DNA of 64,000 nucleotides from Gammaproteobacteria bacterium HGW-Gammaproteobacteria-15 (GTDB taxonomy: Bacteria > Pseudomonadota > Gammaproteobacteria > Enterobacterales > Alteromonadaceae), in the NCBI GenBank assembly GCA_002840125.1, contig PGZF01000002.1, forward strand, positions 372,001 through 436,000, given 5' to 3'. Positions 35,271 to 44,625 of the stretch are shown one piece after another; the stretch's first letter is position 1; the number at the start of each line of letters is the position of its first letter. Made by a program: the position numbers and the translations under genes. The notes beneath the pieces were generated by a model. The model did no database searches. It worked only from the letters and a program-made list of their open reading frames with translations, and was not told the origin of the DNA.

Positions 35271-36295
35271 CCCAGGTACCTCGACAGGGCCGGCCCAATC
35301 CACTGGCTTACTGACAGTGGTAGTTTTTGCCACAGCCGGATAAACAGCTGATACTTCGGATTATTAGGGCTCAGGTTCGGCAAGTGTTGGGCGGTGATCA
35401 ATTTATACTGGTAATGTAGTTCTGTCGCTTCCATGCCCCAATGTTTTTTATATTGATAGGCGCCAGACTCCAGTTTGCTGCGGCCAAAGTCATAGCGCTG
35501 ACAGTTTTTATCCAGCCTGGCATGGCACATCAGCTGGTAGTACATATAGTCATTACTTTTTAGTGATTTAGCTTCACTGATGCCGCCACCATAATAAGGC
35601 AACACTTCACCTTTATAATAAAAACTCAGCACTGAAGATACCGGTTGCTGATCTTTACGCACGGTCAGAATTTCTGTCTGCGCGGGAAATACCTGCATAA
35701 TTTTTTGGAAAAAAGCCTTGCTGAATACCGGAGTACCCAGATTACGTACGCTTTCTGAATAGGTTTGGTAAAAATCGTTTGGGTTGGTGTCCAGCGTATA
35801 CTGCAAGGGTTCGTTCAACGCATGACGGATCACCGCACGTTGCTTTTTCTTTACGTTAGCCAGGATCTGCTCGGCTGTTTCAGCCAGCTCACAGGCAAAG
35901 TAAGCGTGCTGGCTGCGGGTGGTAAAGTCGTTGTCCTGCACGGTTTTATAACGCAGTTCAATATGTTTTACCTGCAGTGAGGTGGCAAGTTTTACCGCTT
36001 CCTGCTCCAAAAAACGCTTAACAGCTGGCTCGCCAACCGCACCGCCATAAACACAAAATGGCGTAGACACCAGCGCATCGCCAAACAGCATACTTTTAAC
36101 GCGGGCCAGCGGCAGCACACCAACAATCTGGTTATTTTGGGTGGCATACAGGTAATAGCAACGATGACCGGCATCGGCAATAATTTGTTGCCAGCCAGAT
36201 AAGTGAAAAAAGGTGGCTTCGTCGCTGGCTGTTACAAAATTATCCCACGCCACTGCTTGCTCGTCCCTGAGCGACAATGTATTCAGTTGATACAT
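35267..36295 (-). CDS. FemAB-family XrtA/PEP-CTERM-associated protein
   Basis: 342 aa. FemAB-like acyltransferase fold with SDEATFFHLSGWQQII at residues 23-38, then VKKKQRAVIRHALNEPL, FYKGEVLPYYGGGISEAKSLKSNDYMYYQLM and FDFGRSKLESGAYQYKKHWGM-type sequence (here YDFGRSKLESGAYQYKKHW). These match the XrtA FemAB group (TIGR03019 type). Classical FemAB proteins transfer amino acids from tRNA to peptidoglycan; the substrate here is unknown. ATG 36295 has AAGGGAA 6 bp upstream. It lies 15 bp after the deacetylase stop. Confidence 0.88.
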   Translation of the reverse strand: MYQLNTLSLRDEQAVAWDNFVTASDEATFFHLSGWQQIIADAGHRCYYLYATQNNQIVGVLPLARVKSMLFGDALVSTPFCVYGGAVGEPAVKRFLEQEAVKLATSLQVKHIELRYKTVQDNDFTTRSQHAYFACELAETAEQILANVKKKQRAVIRHALNEPLQYTLDTNPNDFYQTYSESVRNLGTPVFSKAFFQKIMQVFPAQTEILTVRKDQQPVSSVLSFYYKGEVLPYYGGGISEAKSLKSNDYMYYQLMCHARLDKNCQRYDFGRSKLESGAYQYKKHWGMEATELHYQYKLITAQHLPNLSPNNPKYQLFIRLWQKLPLSVSQWIGPALSRYLG

Positions 36296-36310
36296 CCGGT
36301 TCCCTTCTGT

Positions 36311-37159
36311 TTAAGCAAAATACGGTTGATATACTTCTTTGACGCTACGCCACTGATAGTCTTGCAGCAAGCGCACCAGTTTAGCTTCCATGCGGTTTAA
36401 GTTAGTGTAGTGTCTGAATTTTGATTTAAATGGTGCTTGTTCAAATCGTGGCTGATGCGGATCTATTTCCCACGGATGAAAATAAAACATATAAGGTGCA
36501 TCACTTTGCTTCAGATAGCTGTCGATACACTTTTTGCTAAGCCAGTATGGCAACAGGCGAAAATACCCCCCACCTGCTATGGGCCACTGCTTACCAACTT
36601 TATTTAATACAGGCATCGGGCATTCCCAAATGCCTTCGGCCCGTTTATAGGGTTGTTGCGGCCAATCCGGTGTGCCATATAAATCGTGCACAACAGGGTA
36701 AGTACTGGAGCTATAGAGGTATCCTGCCTGCTGGAGTACATCAAACGCCCATTCATTGGTTTTACCAATAGAAAAGCTCGGTGCACGGTAACCAACCACT
36801 TCGGCGCCGGTAATGTCTTCCAGAATGGCCTTAGCCCGGCTGACATCCTGCAAAAATTCAGCTGCAGTTTGCACAGACGCTTTGGCATGAGCATAACCAT
36901 GGCTGGCAACCTCATGGCCGGCGGCGTGAATTTGTTTTACCAGTTGCGGATAGCGCTCTGCTACCCAGCCCAAAATAAAAAAGGTGGCTGTGGCCTGATG
37001 TTTATCAAACTGTTGCAGTAAAATTTCAGTGTTACGTGCTACACGTTGCGGAAAATCAGGCCACTGTGCCGGAGACACAGTGGCATCAAACGCTGCGACA
37101 TGAAAATAATCTTCAACATCTACAGTAAGCGCATTACTTCTTAACCGTGCATACTGCAT
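36311..37159 (-). CDS. XrtA-system polysaccharide deacetylase
   Basis: 282 aa, CE4 fold. The N-terminal LTVDVEDYFHVAAF carries the metal-binding aspartates. ATFFILGWVAERYP, HEVASHGYAHAKAS with the metal histidines, GYRAPSFSIG and FYFHPWEIDP follow. It belongs to the PEP-CTERM deacetylase group (TIGR03006 type). It should remove acetyl groups from amino sugars of the polymer. It is the second deacetylase of the locus (the other is at 17409). ATG 37159 has AAAGGA about 11 bp upstream. It lies 5 bp downstream of the sugar-transferase gene in one operon. Confidence 0.9.
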   Translation of the reverse strand: MQYARLRSNALTVDVEDYFHVAAFDATVSPAQWPDFPQRVARNTEILLQQFDKHQATATFFILGWVAERYPQLVKQIHAAGHEVASHGYAHAKASVQTAAEFLQDVSRAKAILEDITGAEVVGYRAPSFSIGKTNEWAFDVLQQAGYLYSSSTYPVVHDLYGTPDWPQQPYKRAEGIWECPMPVLNKVGKQWPIAGGGYFRLLPYWLSKKCIDSYLKQSDAPYMFYFHPWEIDPHQPRFEQAPFKSKFRHYTNLNRMEAKLVRLLQDYQWRSVKEVYQPYFA

Positions 37160-37164
37160 TGGTA

Positions 37165-38574
37165 TTAACGTCCTTTGCCAAAAAGTACAATTTCTACGGT
37201 TCTGACAAGAATCATCAAATCCAGCATCAGGCTGCGATGTTTAATGTAATACAGGTCAAATTTGAGTTTTTCCTGTGCATCTTCAGCGGTAGAGCCATAA
37301 GGATATTTAAGCTGAGCCCAGCCTGTCAGGCCTGGTTTAACATTATGCCGCTGATTGTAATACGGGATGTCTTTGGCCAGTTGATTAACAAACTCTGGCC
37401 GCTCAGGTCTTGGCCCGACAAAACCCATATCACCGGATAACACATTCAATAACTGAGGCAGTTCATCTATACGGTATTTGCGGATGATCCGGCCTACACG
37501 TGTAACCCTGTCATCGTCTGCAGTTGCCCAGCGGGCACCGTTTTTCTCAGCATCAGGCCGCATACTGCGAAATTTAACAATATAAAATGGCTTGCCGTCA
37601 TATCCCACTCTTATCTGGCGGTAAAATACTGAAGCACCGGTTTTGCGGCCGTCTTCCAAATATATAAGTAAGGTGGTAATTAGCATAATAGGCCAGGTAA
37701 CAGCCAGTAGCAGAATAGCTAATACGACATTAAGCTTGTAATCGAGATTGGTTTTAAAGCGCTGATTTAAATCCAGGCCGTTGGCATAGATAACCCAACT
37801 CGGGTAAATCAGGTTCACTGCAATCTGACCTGTTTCACGCTCGATAAAATCAAGGATCTCGATAACGTCAATACCACGTGTTTTGCATTTAAATAAATGC
37901 TCGACAGGTAACATATTGCGCCGTTCGTCACAGGCAATAACTAACTGATCAATGTTGTGTTCAACCACATACTGATACAGGTCGTTTTTATAGTCGAATT
38001 TTGCCAGCTTATGCTCAGCGATACCGGCGTCTTTATCGCCCTCGATCGGCGTAAAGCCGACAATTTCAAAATTGCGCTTATCAACATTACGTCGCATGCG
38101 GCGCTCTATAATGGAAGCCCGCTCACCAGCACCTAATATTAACACCCGACGTCTGCTGATGCGGGTAATGTCGTTATAGTGAAAGAAAGCGCGAAATGCC
38201 GATACGCTGATCGCAGAAAACACAGAGGCAGCTGCCAGATACAGCGTACTGATATGCAATACGGAGAACAGCTGAAAAATAATCAATTCAAGCAAAATTG
38301 CGTTAAACAGCAGAGTAATAACAACGCGCTTGATGATACCTTTTTGACCTTCGCGCAGTTTCTGGTCATACAGACCCACTGACAAAGCGCACAGCATTAC
38401 TGAAGCCGCAAATAGCGCAGCATTAATCAGGCGGTGTTCAAAAGATACAGGAGACAGGTAATAACTGTAGGCATAGCTGGCAAGTAAACTGGATAACACT
38501 AACAGTACTAATTCACCCAGTAAAAACAGCTTGTCTGCAATCGTATTTCGTCCGTAACGACTTGCTTTACTCAT
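37165..38574 (-). CDS. Initiating sugar-phosphate transferase, PEP-CTERM-associated (EpsB/WbaP-like)
   Basis: 469 aa from ATG 38574 (AAGGATG 6 bp upstream). The N-terminal part has four to five membrane helices and a Rossmann-like domain (VLILGAGERASIIERRM, VIACDERRNM). The C-terminal catalytic domain has YDGKPFYIVKFRSM, KYRIDELPQLLNVLSGDMGFVG and PGLTGWAQL. It loads the first sugar-1-phosphate onto undecaprenyl phosphate, starting repeat-unit synthesis. It is the first gene of the long leftward operon and is divergent from the export operon at 38760. Confidence 0.92.
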   Translation of the reverse strand: MSKASRYGRNTIADKLFLLGELVLLVLSSLLASYAYSYYLSPVSFEHRLINAALFAASVMLCALSVGLYDQKLREGQKGIIKRVVITLLFNAILLELIIFQLFSVLHISTLYLAAASVFSAISVSAFRAFFHYNDITRISRRRVLILGAGERASIIERRMRRNVDKRNFEIVGFTPIEGDKDAGIAEHKLAKFDYKNDLYQYVVEHNIDQLVIACDERRNMLPVEHLFKCKTRGIDVIEILDFIERETGQIAVNLIYPSWVIYANGLDLNQRFKTNLDYKLNVVLAILLLAVTWPIMLITTLLIYLEDGRKTGASVFYRQIRVGYDGKPFYIVKFRSMRPDAEKNGARWATADDDRVTRVGRIIRKYRIDELPQLLNVLSGDMGFVGPRPERPEFVNQLAKDIPYYNQRHNVKPGLTGWAQLKYPYGSTAEDAQEKLKFDLYYIKHRSLMLDLMILVRTVEIVLFGKGR

Positions 38575-38759
38575 AACGACATCCTTGTTGCATCCATTGC
38601 ATTTAGCTATCACCACCACCGAAAAGGTCGATGAGGCAAAACCAAGCGCACTAATTATACTATTTCTACAGCAAAACAAAAATTAAATTTTCAATTTTTA
38701 CATCACAAGGGTAATTTTTTAAGTTATATTATCAGGGCGTCAGTAAAAGGAAGAGTAAT
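38575..38759. promoter_or_regulatory. Divergent AT-rich intergenic region between the two core exopolysaccharide operons
   Basis: 185 bp, markedly A+T rich around 38665-38735 (AAATTAAATTTT, TTTTTTAAGTTATATTAT). Both core operons start from its ends. A TTTACA/TATATT pair can be seen for the rightward operon, but its 22-bp spacing is too wide for a standard sigma-70 promoter. It probably holds both promoters and perhaps regulator or nucleoid-protein sites, but I cannot place them with confidence. Confidence 0.45.
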
Positions 38760-39395
38760 ATGATGGCTACACCAGCGAAAGGATATTGCGGTTTAACGTT
38801 GATTTTAGGTCTGTTTTTAGCAGGTTGCAGCAGCAACCCTACGTTGCCACCGGCAACGGTGCAAAACTCTTTGACTACCTCCGTTGATAATTACCAATAT
38901 CTTATCGGCCCAAATGACACTGTTGGCATTTTTGTCTGGCGAAATCCGGAACTGTCCGGCACTTTTATCGTCAGGCCGGATGGTAAAGTATCGACTTCTT
39001 TGGTTGAAGATGTTCCCGTCAGCGGTAAAACGCCAACTCAGGTTGCCCGTGATATGGAGGCAATTCTTAGTAAATACATCCGTGATCCGGTTGTAACTGT
39101 GTCGGTAACCAATTTTGTTGGTCCATACAGTGAGCAGGTGCGGGTAATCGGCGCAGCTGCCAACCCTCAGGCTATCAGTTATCGTCAGTATATGACGGTG
39201 CTTGATCTGATGATTGCAGTTGGCGGCTTAACTGAATTTGCTAACGGTAACGGTGCCAAGCTGGTAAGAACCAAAGATGGCCAGCAAATAACATTTAATG
39301 TCAGGCTGGATGACCTTATCCGCGATGGTGAAATTGCTGCCAACGTAGATATGTTGCCTGGCGATGTAGTAATTATTCCGGAAGCATGGTTTTAA
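38760..39395 (+). CDS. XrtA-system polysaccharide export lipoprotein (Wza-like)
   Basis: 211 aa. The lipoprotein signal ends in LFLAGCSS with C23 as lipidation site. The export domain follows: YQYLIGPNDTVGIFVWRNPELSG, FIVRPDGKVSTSLVEDVPVSGKT and DPVVTVSVTNF. A SLBB-like region with VIGAAANPQAISY and MLPGDVVIIPEAWF ends it. It should form the outer-membrane/periplasmic export channel. It is shorter than E. coli Wza, as usual for the XrtA family (TIGR03027 type). AGGAAGAG is close to ATG 38760; an ATG three bases later is equally possible. It starts the rightward operon with the chain-length and kinase genes. Confidence 0.92.
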   Translation: MMATPAKGYCGLTLILGLFLAGCSSNPTLPPATVQNSLTTSVDNYQYLIGPNDTVGIFVWRNPELSGTFIVRPDGKVSTSLVEDVPVSGKTPTQVARDMEAILSKYIRDPVVTVSVTNFVGPYSEQVRVIGAAANPQAISYRQYMTVLDLMIAVGGLTEFANGNGAKLVRTKDGQQITFNVRLDDLIRDGEIAANVDMLPGDVVIIPEAWF

Positions 39396-39434
39396 GCAGC
39401 GCGGATACGCTGGTTAAGGTTCAGGGAGTGACTG

Positions 39435-41030
39435 ATGAAAGAACTGCAACAAGCGATTGAGCAGGTACGCACCTATATTCAGGGTGTGTGGCTGCGTAGA
39501 CGCTATATCGTAATTACCGCCTGGCTGATTTGCCCGGTAGGATGGGTATATGTGTACAACATGCCGCCCACATTCGAAGCTAATGCTAAGTTATATGTAG
39601 AAACCAGTACTGTGCTGGAACCTTTGCTGCGAGGCCTTGCCTTGCGAACCAATTCTGAAGATGAAATTAAGCTGATGGCGCGCACCCTGCTAAGCAGGCC
39701 AAATCTGGAGAAAATTGCCAGAGCGACCGATCTTGATATTCAGGCCAAAGACGAAAAAGCTTTTGAAGACCTTATCAATACCCTGCAAAAGCAAATAAAA
39801 ATATCGGCGTCCGGCCGCGAAAATATTTACGTTATTGCTTACAACAACCCGCAGCCACAAATGGCGCTTAAAGTCGTGCAAGAAACGCTGAACAACTTTG
39901 TTGAAGGCCGGATAGGCTCAAGCCGTGCTGATTCTCAAACCGCAGAACGTTTTTTAACTGATCAGATATCAGATTACGAGCGCCGCCTGATCGAAGCTGA
40001 ACTGCGGTTGTCAGACTTTAAAAAGCACCGGATGAATATGTTGCCGGGTAATCAAAGTGATTACTACAGTCAAATCAGTGACGAAAAGAAACGCCTGGAA
40101 GAAGCTAATCTGGCTCTTAAAGAGCTGGAAACCCGGCTGGCGTCATCTAAAAGCCAATTGCTGGGTGAAGAGCCGGTATTTGGCGTTATGCCGTATTCCG
40201 GCAGTGCGAACAGGCCAGCTACCCAGTTTGATGAACGTATAAAAACGTTACAGTCACAACTGGATAATCTGCTGATCCGCTACACTGAGTTTCATCCCGA
40301 CGTGTTGGAAACCAAGCGCTTACTTACGCAGCTGGAACAACAACGTGACACTGAATTTGAAGCATTGGCGCAAATGTCGTCAGAAAATCCGGGCCAGAGC
40401 AGCAACCTGAACCAGAATGCGGTTTATCAGGAGTTGCGCATCAGTGTGTCACGGTTGGAGTCTGAAGTGGCTTCTACCCGGGTGCGGGTGCAGGCTTATC
40501 AGGACCGGGTTACTACACTGGAAAGCAGGCTTAATCTGATCCCTGAGATTGAAGCTGAATTTACCGGCCTGAACCGCGACTATGATATTACCAAATCTAA
40601 GTATGAAGCTTTACTGGCCCGAAGAGAGTCAATGGAGCTGTCCCGCCGTGCAGATGCATCATCTCAGGATGTGCAGTTCAACGTGATAGAGCCGCCACGC
40701 GTACCCTTAACGCCGTCAGGACCAAACCGGGGACTATTTTACTCGCTGGTGCTGTTAGTGGGGCTTGGTGCAGGAATATTTATGGCGTTTGTACGCAGCC
40801 TTATTTCGCCTGTATTAACAAGCGCTTTGCAATTACAGAGCATAAGTGATTATCCGGTATTTGGTGTGGTATCTCATACAGATAAACACGCTATTCTAAA
40901 ACAGGTGCGATTGCATTTTCTGTACTTTGCCATGCTAAGTGGTGGCTTATTGCTATGTTATGCCGCATTGTTAAGCAATGAAGTGCTGTTTGGCCGCTCT
41001 GCCGAGCTGTTGTTGAGGGTGATCCGGTGA
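39435..41030 (+). CDS. XrtA-system polysaccharide chain-length determinant (Wzz-like)
   Basis: 531 aa. A first transmembrane helix (ITAWLICPVGWVYVYNM) and a C-terminal pair (YSLVLLVGLGAGIFMAFV and LHFLYFAMLSGGLLLCYAALL) bracket a long periplasmic coiled-coil region (about residues 170-410). The N-terminal Wzz segment reads PPTFEANAKLYVETSTVLEPLLRGL. A proline-rich IEPPRVPLTPSGPNR precedes the last helices. It controls polymer length with the kinase encoded by the overlapping next gene (ATGA-type 4-bp overlap). It matches the XrtA chain-length family (TIGR03007 type). Confidence 0.92.
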   Translation: MKELQQAIEQVRTYIQGVWLRRRYIVITAWLICPVGWVYVYNMPPTFEANAKLYVETSTVLEPLLRGLALRTNSEDEIKLMARTLLSRPNLEKIARATDLDIQAKDEKAFEDLINTLQKQIKISASGRENIYVIAYNNPQPQMALKVVQETLNNFVEGRIGSSRADSQTAERFLTDQISDYERRLIEAELRLSDFKKHRMNMLPGNQSDYYSQISDEKKRLEEANLALKELETRLASSKSQLLGEEPVFGVMPYSGSANRPATQFDERIKTLQSQLDNLLIRYTEFHPDVLETKRLLTQLEQQRDTEFEALAQMSSENPGQSSNLNQNAVYQELRISVSRLESEVASTRVRVQAYQDRVTTLESRLNLIPEIEAEFTGLNRDYDITKSKYEALLARRESMELSRRADASSQDVQFNVIEPPRVPLTPSGPNRGLFYSLVLLVGLGAGIFMAFVRSLISPVLTSALQLQSISDYPVFGVVSHTDKHAILKQVRLHFLYFAMLSGGLLLCYAALLSNEVLFGRSAELLLRVIR

Positions 41031-41977
41031 GTATTATTGAAAAAGCCATAAGAAAACAGTCTGATGTATCTGGCAAGCAGGCGGATACTACATTGGAGCG
41101 TGCACAGCAGGTAGCTGCACCGGATAGTGATGTAACACTGCAGCAAGAGGTTTCAGCGCCAAGACGAGAGCCGACATACAAGGCTATAACAGAGGACAGC
41201 GTCGCTGCAGAAAATCGTACCGCAACAGAAGATTTTCAGGGGCATAAGCCTTCGGTCACGCTGGACCTGAAAATACTGGAACAGAAAAACTTTGTTTCGT
41301 TGTCCAGTGAGCGTCGTCTGATCAATGAAGAATACCGCGTTATTAAACGCAAACTTATCAGCAATGCGTTTGGTGCACTGAGCAGTACGTTAAAGCATCC
41401 CAATCTGATCCTGGTTAGCAGCTCAAGGCCGGGGGAGGGGAAAACCTTCTCAGCGATCAATTTGGCTCTTAGTATTGCACTGGAACAGGATAAGACAGTA
41501 TTGCTGGTAGACAGTGATGTACTGCGCCCCAGTGTATCAAAAACGCTTAATATTCATCATGATATAGGTCTGACAGATTATTTGCTGTCAAGTGAGATTA
41601 AGGTGTCGGATATTATTCTGAGCACCAATGTCGACCGACTGAAGATTATCACTGCTGGCCGGCCACATCACTTGTCCACGGAATTACTTGCCAGTGAACG
41701 TATGCTGATGCTGGTAAATGAATTTGCTTCACGTTACTCAGATCGTATTGTTATTTTTGATGCGCCACCTCTGCTGGGCGTTAATGAAACTGCTGTAATG
41801 GCCTCTATGTGTGGTCAGGCGGTTGTAGTAGTAGAAGAGAATCATTCTAAGCTGGCAGAAATAGAACAGGCAGTGGCATTATTACCTAAAGACATTGCGA
41901 TTGGATTTTTGATTAACAAGGCACACCGTAATCAGGGTAAAGGTTACGGCTACGGTTATTATTATGGCGCGGGCTAA
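41027..41977 (+). CDS. XrtA-system tyrosine autokinase (BY-kinase)
   Basis: 316 aa, cytosolic ATPase domain. Walker A is SSRPGEGKTFSA at about residues 133-143. Walker A' is LLVDSDVLRPS near 159-169. Walker B is IVIFDAPPLLG. The C-terminus ends in a tyrosine-rich GKGYGYGYYYGAG, the usual autophosphorylation cluster. BY-kinases of this type pair with a separate Wzz-like protein, here the preceding gene. The tyrosine tail is encoded within the 14-bp overlap region with the next gene. It matches the XrtA kinase family (TIGR03018 type). Confidence 0.92.
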   Translation: MSIIEKAIRKQSDVSGKQADTTLERAQQVAAPDSDVTLQQEVSAPRREPTYKAITEDSVAAENRTATEDFQGHKPSVTLDLKILEQKNFVSLSSERRLINEEYRVIKRKLISNAFGALSSTLKHPNLILVSSSRPGEGKTFSAINLALSIALEQDKTVLLVDSDVLRPSVSKTLNIHHDIGLTDYLLSSEIKVSDIILSTNVDRLKIITAGRPHHLSTELLASERMLMLVNEFASRYSDRIVIFDAPPLLGVNETAVMASMCGQAVVVVEENHSKLAEIEQAVALLPKDIAIGFLINKAHRNQGKGYGYGYYYGAG

Positions 41978-43592
41978 AACCGTATTGCACCATCCAGCCA
42001 AATTAACACCGCTGGTTACTGCTATTGCTGCATTGCTGGCACCTGCACAGGTGCTATCGGCAACAACAGAGATTAAACCTGAAATAGAAACCCGTACCTA
42101 TGGTTACTGGCTCAGAGACGAACAGGCTGGTGGTGGCCTGGACAAAGGGATGGCTGCTTTACTGAAACCTTCGGTTGCTATTAACCTTACCGGTAAGAAT
42201 GCTTCTTCAGCACTGTTTTTACAAAATGAATCAGTATGGTATGACGACTCGCAACGCTCACATAAAAGCCTGGATAAATATAGCTGGCGTAATATGTTCA
42301 ATGCTTACGATAATCGTGTCAGCCTGGGTTTAAGTGCTGATTCAGGCTACCGGATCCGTGACTCACGCAATGGCGTGTTCTCCGATATTATTACCGGTAC
42401 TGAAAATCTGTCTAAAACCAGCAATTATGGTGCTAATTTAAATTTACGCACGTTACAAACGGCTGATGTGAATGCTCAGCTTGGCCTGGCTTACAACAGG
42501 CTAAGTTCCAGACAGCCTGAATTGCAGGATGATTTAGGTAGTTTTGACAATGATACGTTAAGCAGCTTTCTCGCGCTTGGCAGTGCACAACGCCAATCAC
42601 CACTGTTTTGGCAGTTATCAGCAAACTACAATAAAACCGGGCGTCAGGGCAGCAGAGGGGACTTTGTCAGTAAACGGACCAGTGCTACAGCTGGTTTACC
42701 ATTGCTGCCGAGTTTATCGATGATAGTGCGTGGCAGCTATGATGATAACGACAATACCTCGGGTTATGCCAATGAGTTTAAGTCATATGGTGCGGGCCTT
42801 GAGTATCAGTTTGGCCATTCATCACGAATAAATGTTACGCAAAACTGGGCAACGCGCTCTGTTGGTGAGCAGCAGCAAGATATTGACGAGAATTATCTTG
42901 CTGCTGAAGTTTTTCTGGCACCAACGCGAAGAACGTCTTTGTCATATAGTCTTGATCGGCGCTATTTCGGCCGTAGCTCGAATTTGCAGGGGCAATACAA
43001 TCTCAGATTTTTGTCGCTAAGGTTGTCTGTTCGCGAAGATGTGCAGACATTATCTTCTTTTGACCAGATTATTGAAGATCTTGGTATTTTTGTCTGTCCG
43101 GACGGTGCCGCTCAGTTTACAGACTGTTTTCGGCCGCCTACAAATAACTATCAGTTAGGTACCGGAGAATCGTTTCGGCAGCTATTTAATGCAGAGCTTG
43201 AGCTTAGCGAGGAGTTGATTAAGCGACGAACTGCGGCAATGACAATAGGCTACAATAAAAACCGCTTGGCGTTGAGTGTAGTGCTCAGCCGCAGTGAAGA
43301 TGAGTATGTTGAAACCGAGCGGCAAAATAATCGTAACGCTTTTTCTGTTCAGTCATCCTGGAAGTTATCAAAACACTCCAGCTTGCTATTGAATAGCAAC
43401 TATTACGATATTAACTATCTGACCGATGAGCGCGAAGACAAAAATTTATCGGTAGAAATGGGCATTAAGCGCCAGTTAAATGAACATTCTGACATCAAAG
43501 CTATGCTAAAACGTATCAGCCGCAACTCATCAGTAGACAGCTTTGATCTTACCGAAAACAGAGTCTGGTTAAGTTATACGATACGCCTGTAG
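41964..43592 (+). CDS. PEP-CTERM-associated outer-membrane beta-barrel protein (TIGR03016-type)
   Basis: 542 aa. A signal sequence (VTAIAALLAPAQVLSA) is followed by long amphipathic beta segments with alternating polar and hydrophobic residues, and a C-terminal strand ending VWLSYTIRL. That architecture fits an outer-membrane barrel. Proteins of this kind lie beside the kinase and the ExeA-like ATPase in XrtA loci. It overlaps the kinase gene by 14 bp. No Shine-Dalgarno is seen before ATG 41964, so coupling to the kinase gene is likely. It may be the outer-membrane secretin-like partner for polymer export; function not proven. Confidence 0.86.
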   Translation: MARAKTVLHHPAKLTPLVTAIAALLAPAQVLSATTEIKPEIETRTYGYWLRDEQAGGGLDKGMAALLKPSVAINLTGKNASSALFLQNESVWYDDSQRSHKSLDKYSWRNMFNAYDNRVSLGLSADSGYRIRDSRNGVFSDIITGTENLSKTSNYGANLNLRTLQTADVNAQLGLAYNRLSSRQPELQDDLGSFDNDTLSSFLALGSAQRQSPLFWQLSANYNKTGRQGSRGDFVSKRTSATAGLPLLPSLSMIVRGSYDDNDNTSGYANEFKSYGAGLEYQFGHSSRINVTQNWATRSVGEQQQDIDENYLAAEVFLAPTRRTSLSYSLDRRYFGRSSNLQGQYNLRFLSLRLSVREDVQTLSSFDQIIEDLGIFVCPDGAAQFTDCFRPPTNNYQLGTGESFRQLFNAELELSEELIKRRTAAMTIGYNKNRLALSVVLSRSEDEYVETERQNNRNAFSVQSSWKLSKHSSLLLNSNYYDINYLTDEREDKNLSVEMGIKRQLNEHSDIKAMLKRISRNSSVDSFDLTENRVWLSYTIRL

Positions 43593-43606
43593 TTGCAGGC
43601 GTATCG
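43579..43606. terminator. Perfect hairpin at the convergent ends of the barrel-protein and ATPase genes
   Basis: 11-bp stem CGATACGCCTG / CAGGCGTATCG around a 6-base loop that contains the TAG stop of the barrel gene. No long T run follows on either strand. It lies exactly between the two convergent genes, so a bidirectional transcript end is likely. Confidence 0.58.
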
Positions 43607-43623
43607 CTGTTGTTATACGTGGT

Positions 43624-44625
43624 TTATGATTCTTTATTATCTCTGCTGTTGAGTAATTGCTGCTGTCGTTTAAGCAACACATCCAGCTCTTTTGCCATGC
43701 GGATTTTTTGCTCCAGCGCACTGTCAAGCACCGCCGATAATTCACTTAGCATGCTCTGAGTTGATGCTGTCTGGGGCTGCTGCACTTGCATCACAGGGGC
43801 TGACGGTTGCTGGTTGGCAATTTCTTGTGACAACTCTTCCAGCACGGTTTTGACATGCTCTGCGGTAATAACCGGGCACTCTTCTAAATAACCAAATAGC
43901 AGTATTCTGTCCATTACGGTATTAATTTTTCGTGGTATGCCGCGGCTATGCTGCTGAATGAGGGCGAAACAGGCATCTTGCAAGATACCGGCGTTGCCGC
44001 CAGCTTGCAGCAAACGGTATTGGATATAGGCTTTGGTATCTTCAATCTGAAATGCTGACAGGTTGGATGATGCGATAATCCGCTGGCGAAACTGCTCCAT
44101 ATTTTCGGCCTGAATAATCGCATTTAATTCATTTTGGCCCAGCAGGAAACTTTGTAACAGGGGTTTACCATTGAGCTGAAAATTAGACAGCATACGCAGC
44201 TCTTCAATAGAAGCCAGTGGTAAGTTTTGTGCTTCGTCTACCAGCAGCAGTGCTCTGCGATGCTGGGAATGCAGGCGTTTAAGATAGCTGTAAATGGCAT
44301 CAAGATAGCTGGCTTTAGTATGCTCGGTTACCACCAGATTAAAACAGGACGCAATCATCCGAATAAGATCGTCAGGTTCCAGTTTTGACGTGACAATCTG
44401 TTTGGCAATAATTTCATCCTGATTCAACTGACTTAACAGTTGGTTGGCAATAGTGGTTTTTCCGGTGCCGACATCGCCGGTGATGACAATAAACCCCTCG
44501 CCCTGACTTAGGCCATACTGTAAATAGGCGAGGGCGCGTTTATGCAGTTTGCTGGCATAAAATAAATTCAGGCTTGGTGTGAGCTGGAATGGCCGTTCCT
44601 TTAACCCGTAGTACTTTTCGTACAT
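43624..44625 (-). CDS. XrtA-associated AAA ATPase (ExeA-like)
   Basis: 333 aa. Walker A is GDVGTGKTT at residues 50-58. Walker B is ALLLVDEAQNLP. A sensor region RIIASSNLSAF and HSRGIPRKINTVMDRILL complete the ExeA/AAA layout. The last 80 residues hold a Q-rich linker and a predicted coiled-coil. ATG 44625 has AAGGA 8 bp upstream. It belongs to the XrtA ATPase family (TIGR03015 type) but is encoded on the strand opposite to the kinase operon, unlike in many XrtA loci where these genes run together. Confidence 0.9.
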   Translation of the reverse strand: MYEKYYGLKERPFQLTPSLNLFYASKLHKRALAYLQYGLSQGEGFIVITGDVGTGKTTIANQLLSQLNQDEIIAKQIVTSKLEPDDLIRMIASCFNLVVTEHTKASYLDAIYSYLKRLHSQHRRALLLVDEAQNLPLASIEELRMLSNFQLNGKPLLQSFLLGQNELNAIIQAENMEQFRQRIIASSNLSAFQIEDTKAYIQYRLLQAGGNAGILQDACFALIQQHSRGIPRKINTVMDRILLFGYLEECPVITAEHVKTVLEELSQEIANQQPSAPVMQVQQPQTASTQSMLSELSAVLDSALEQKIRMAKELDVLLKRQQQLLNSRDNKES

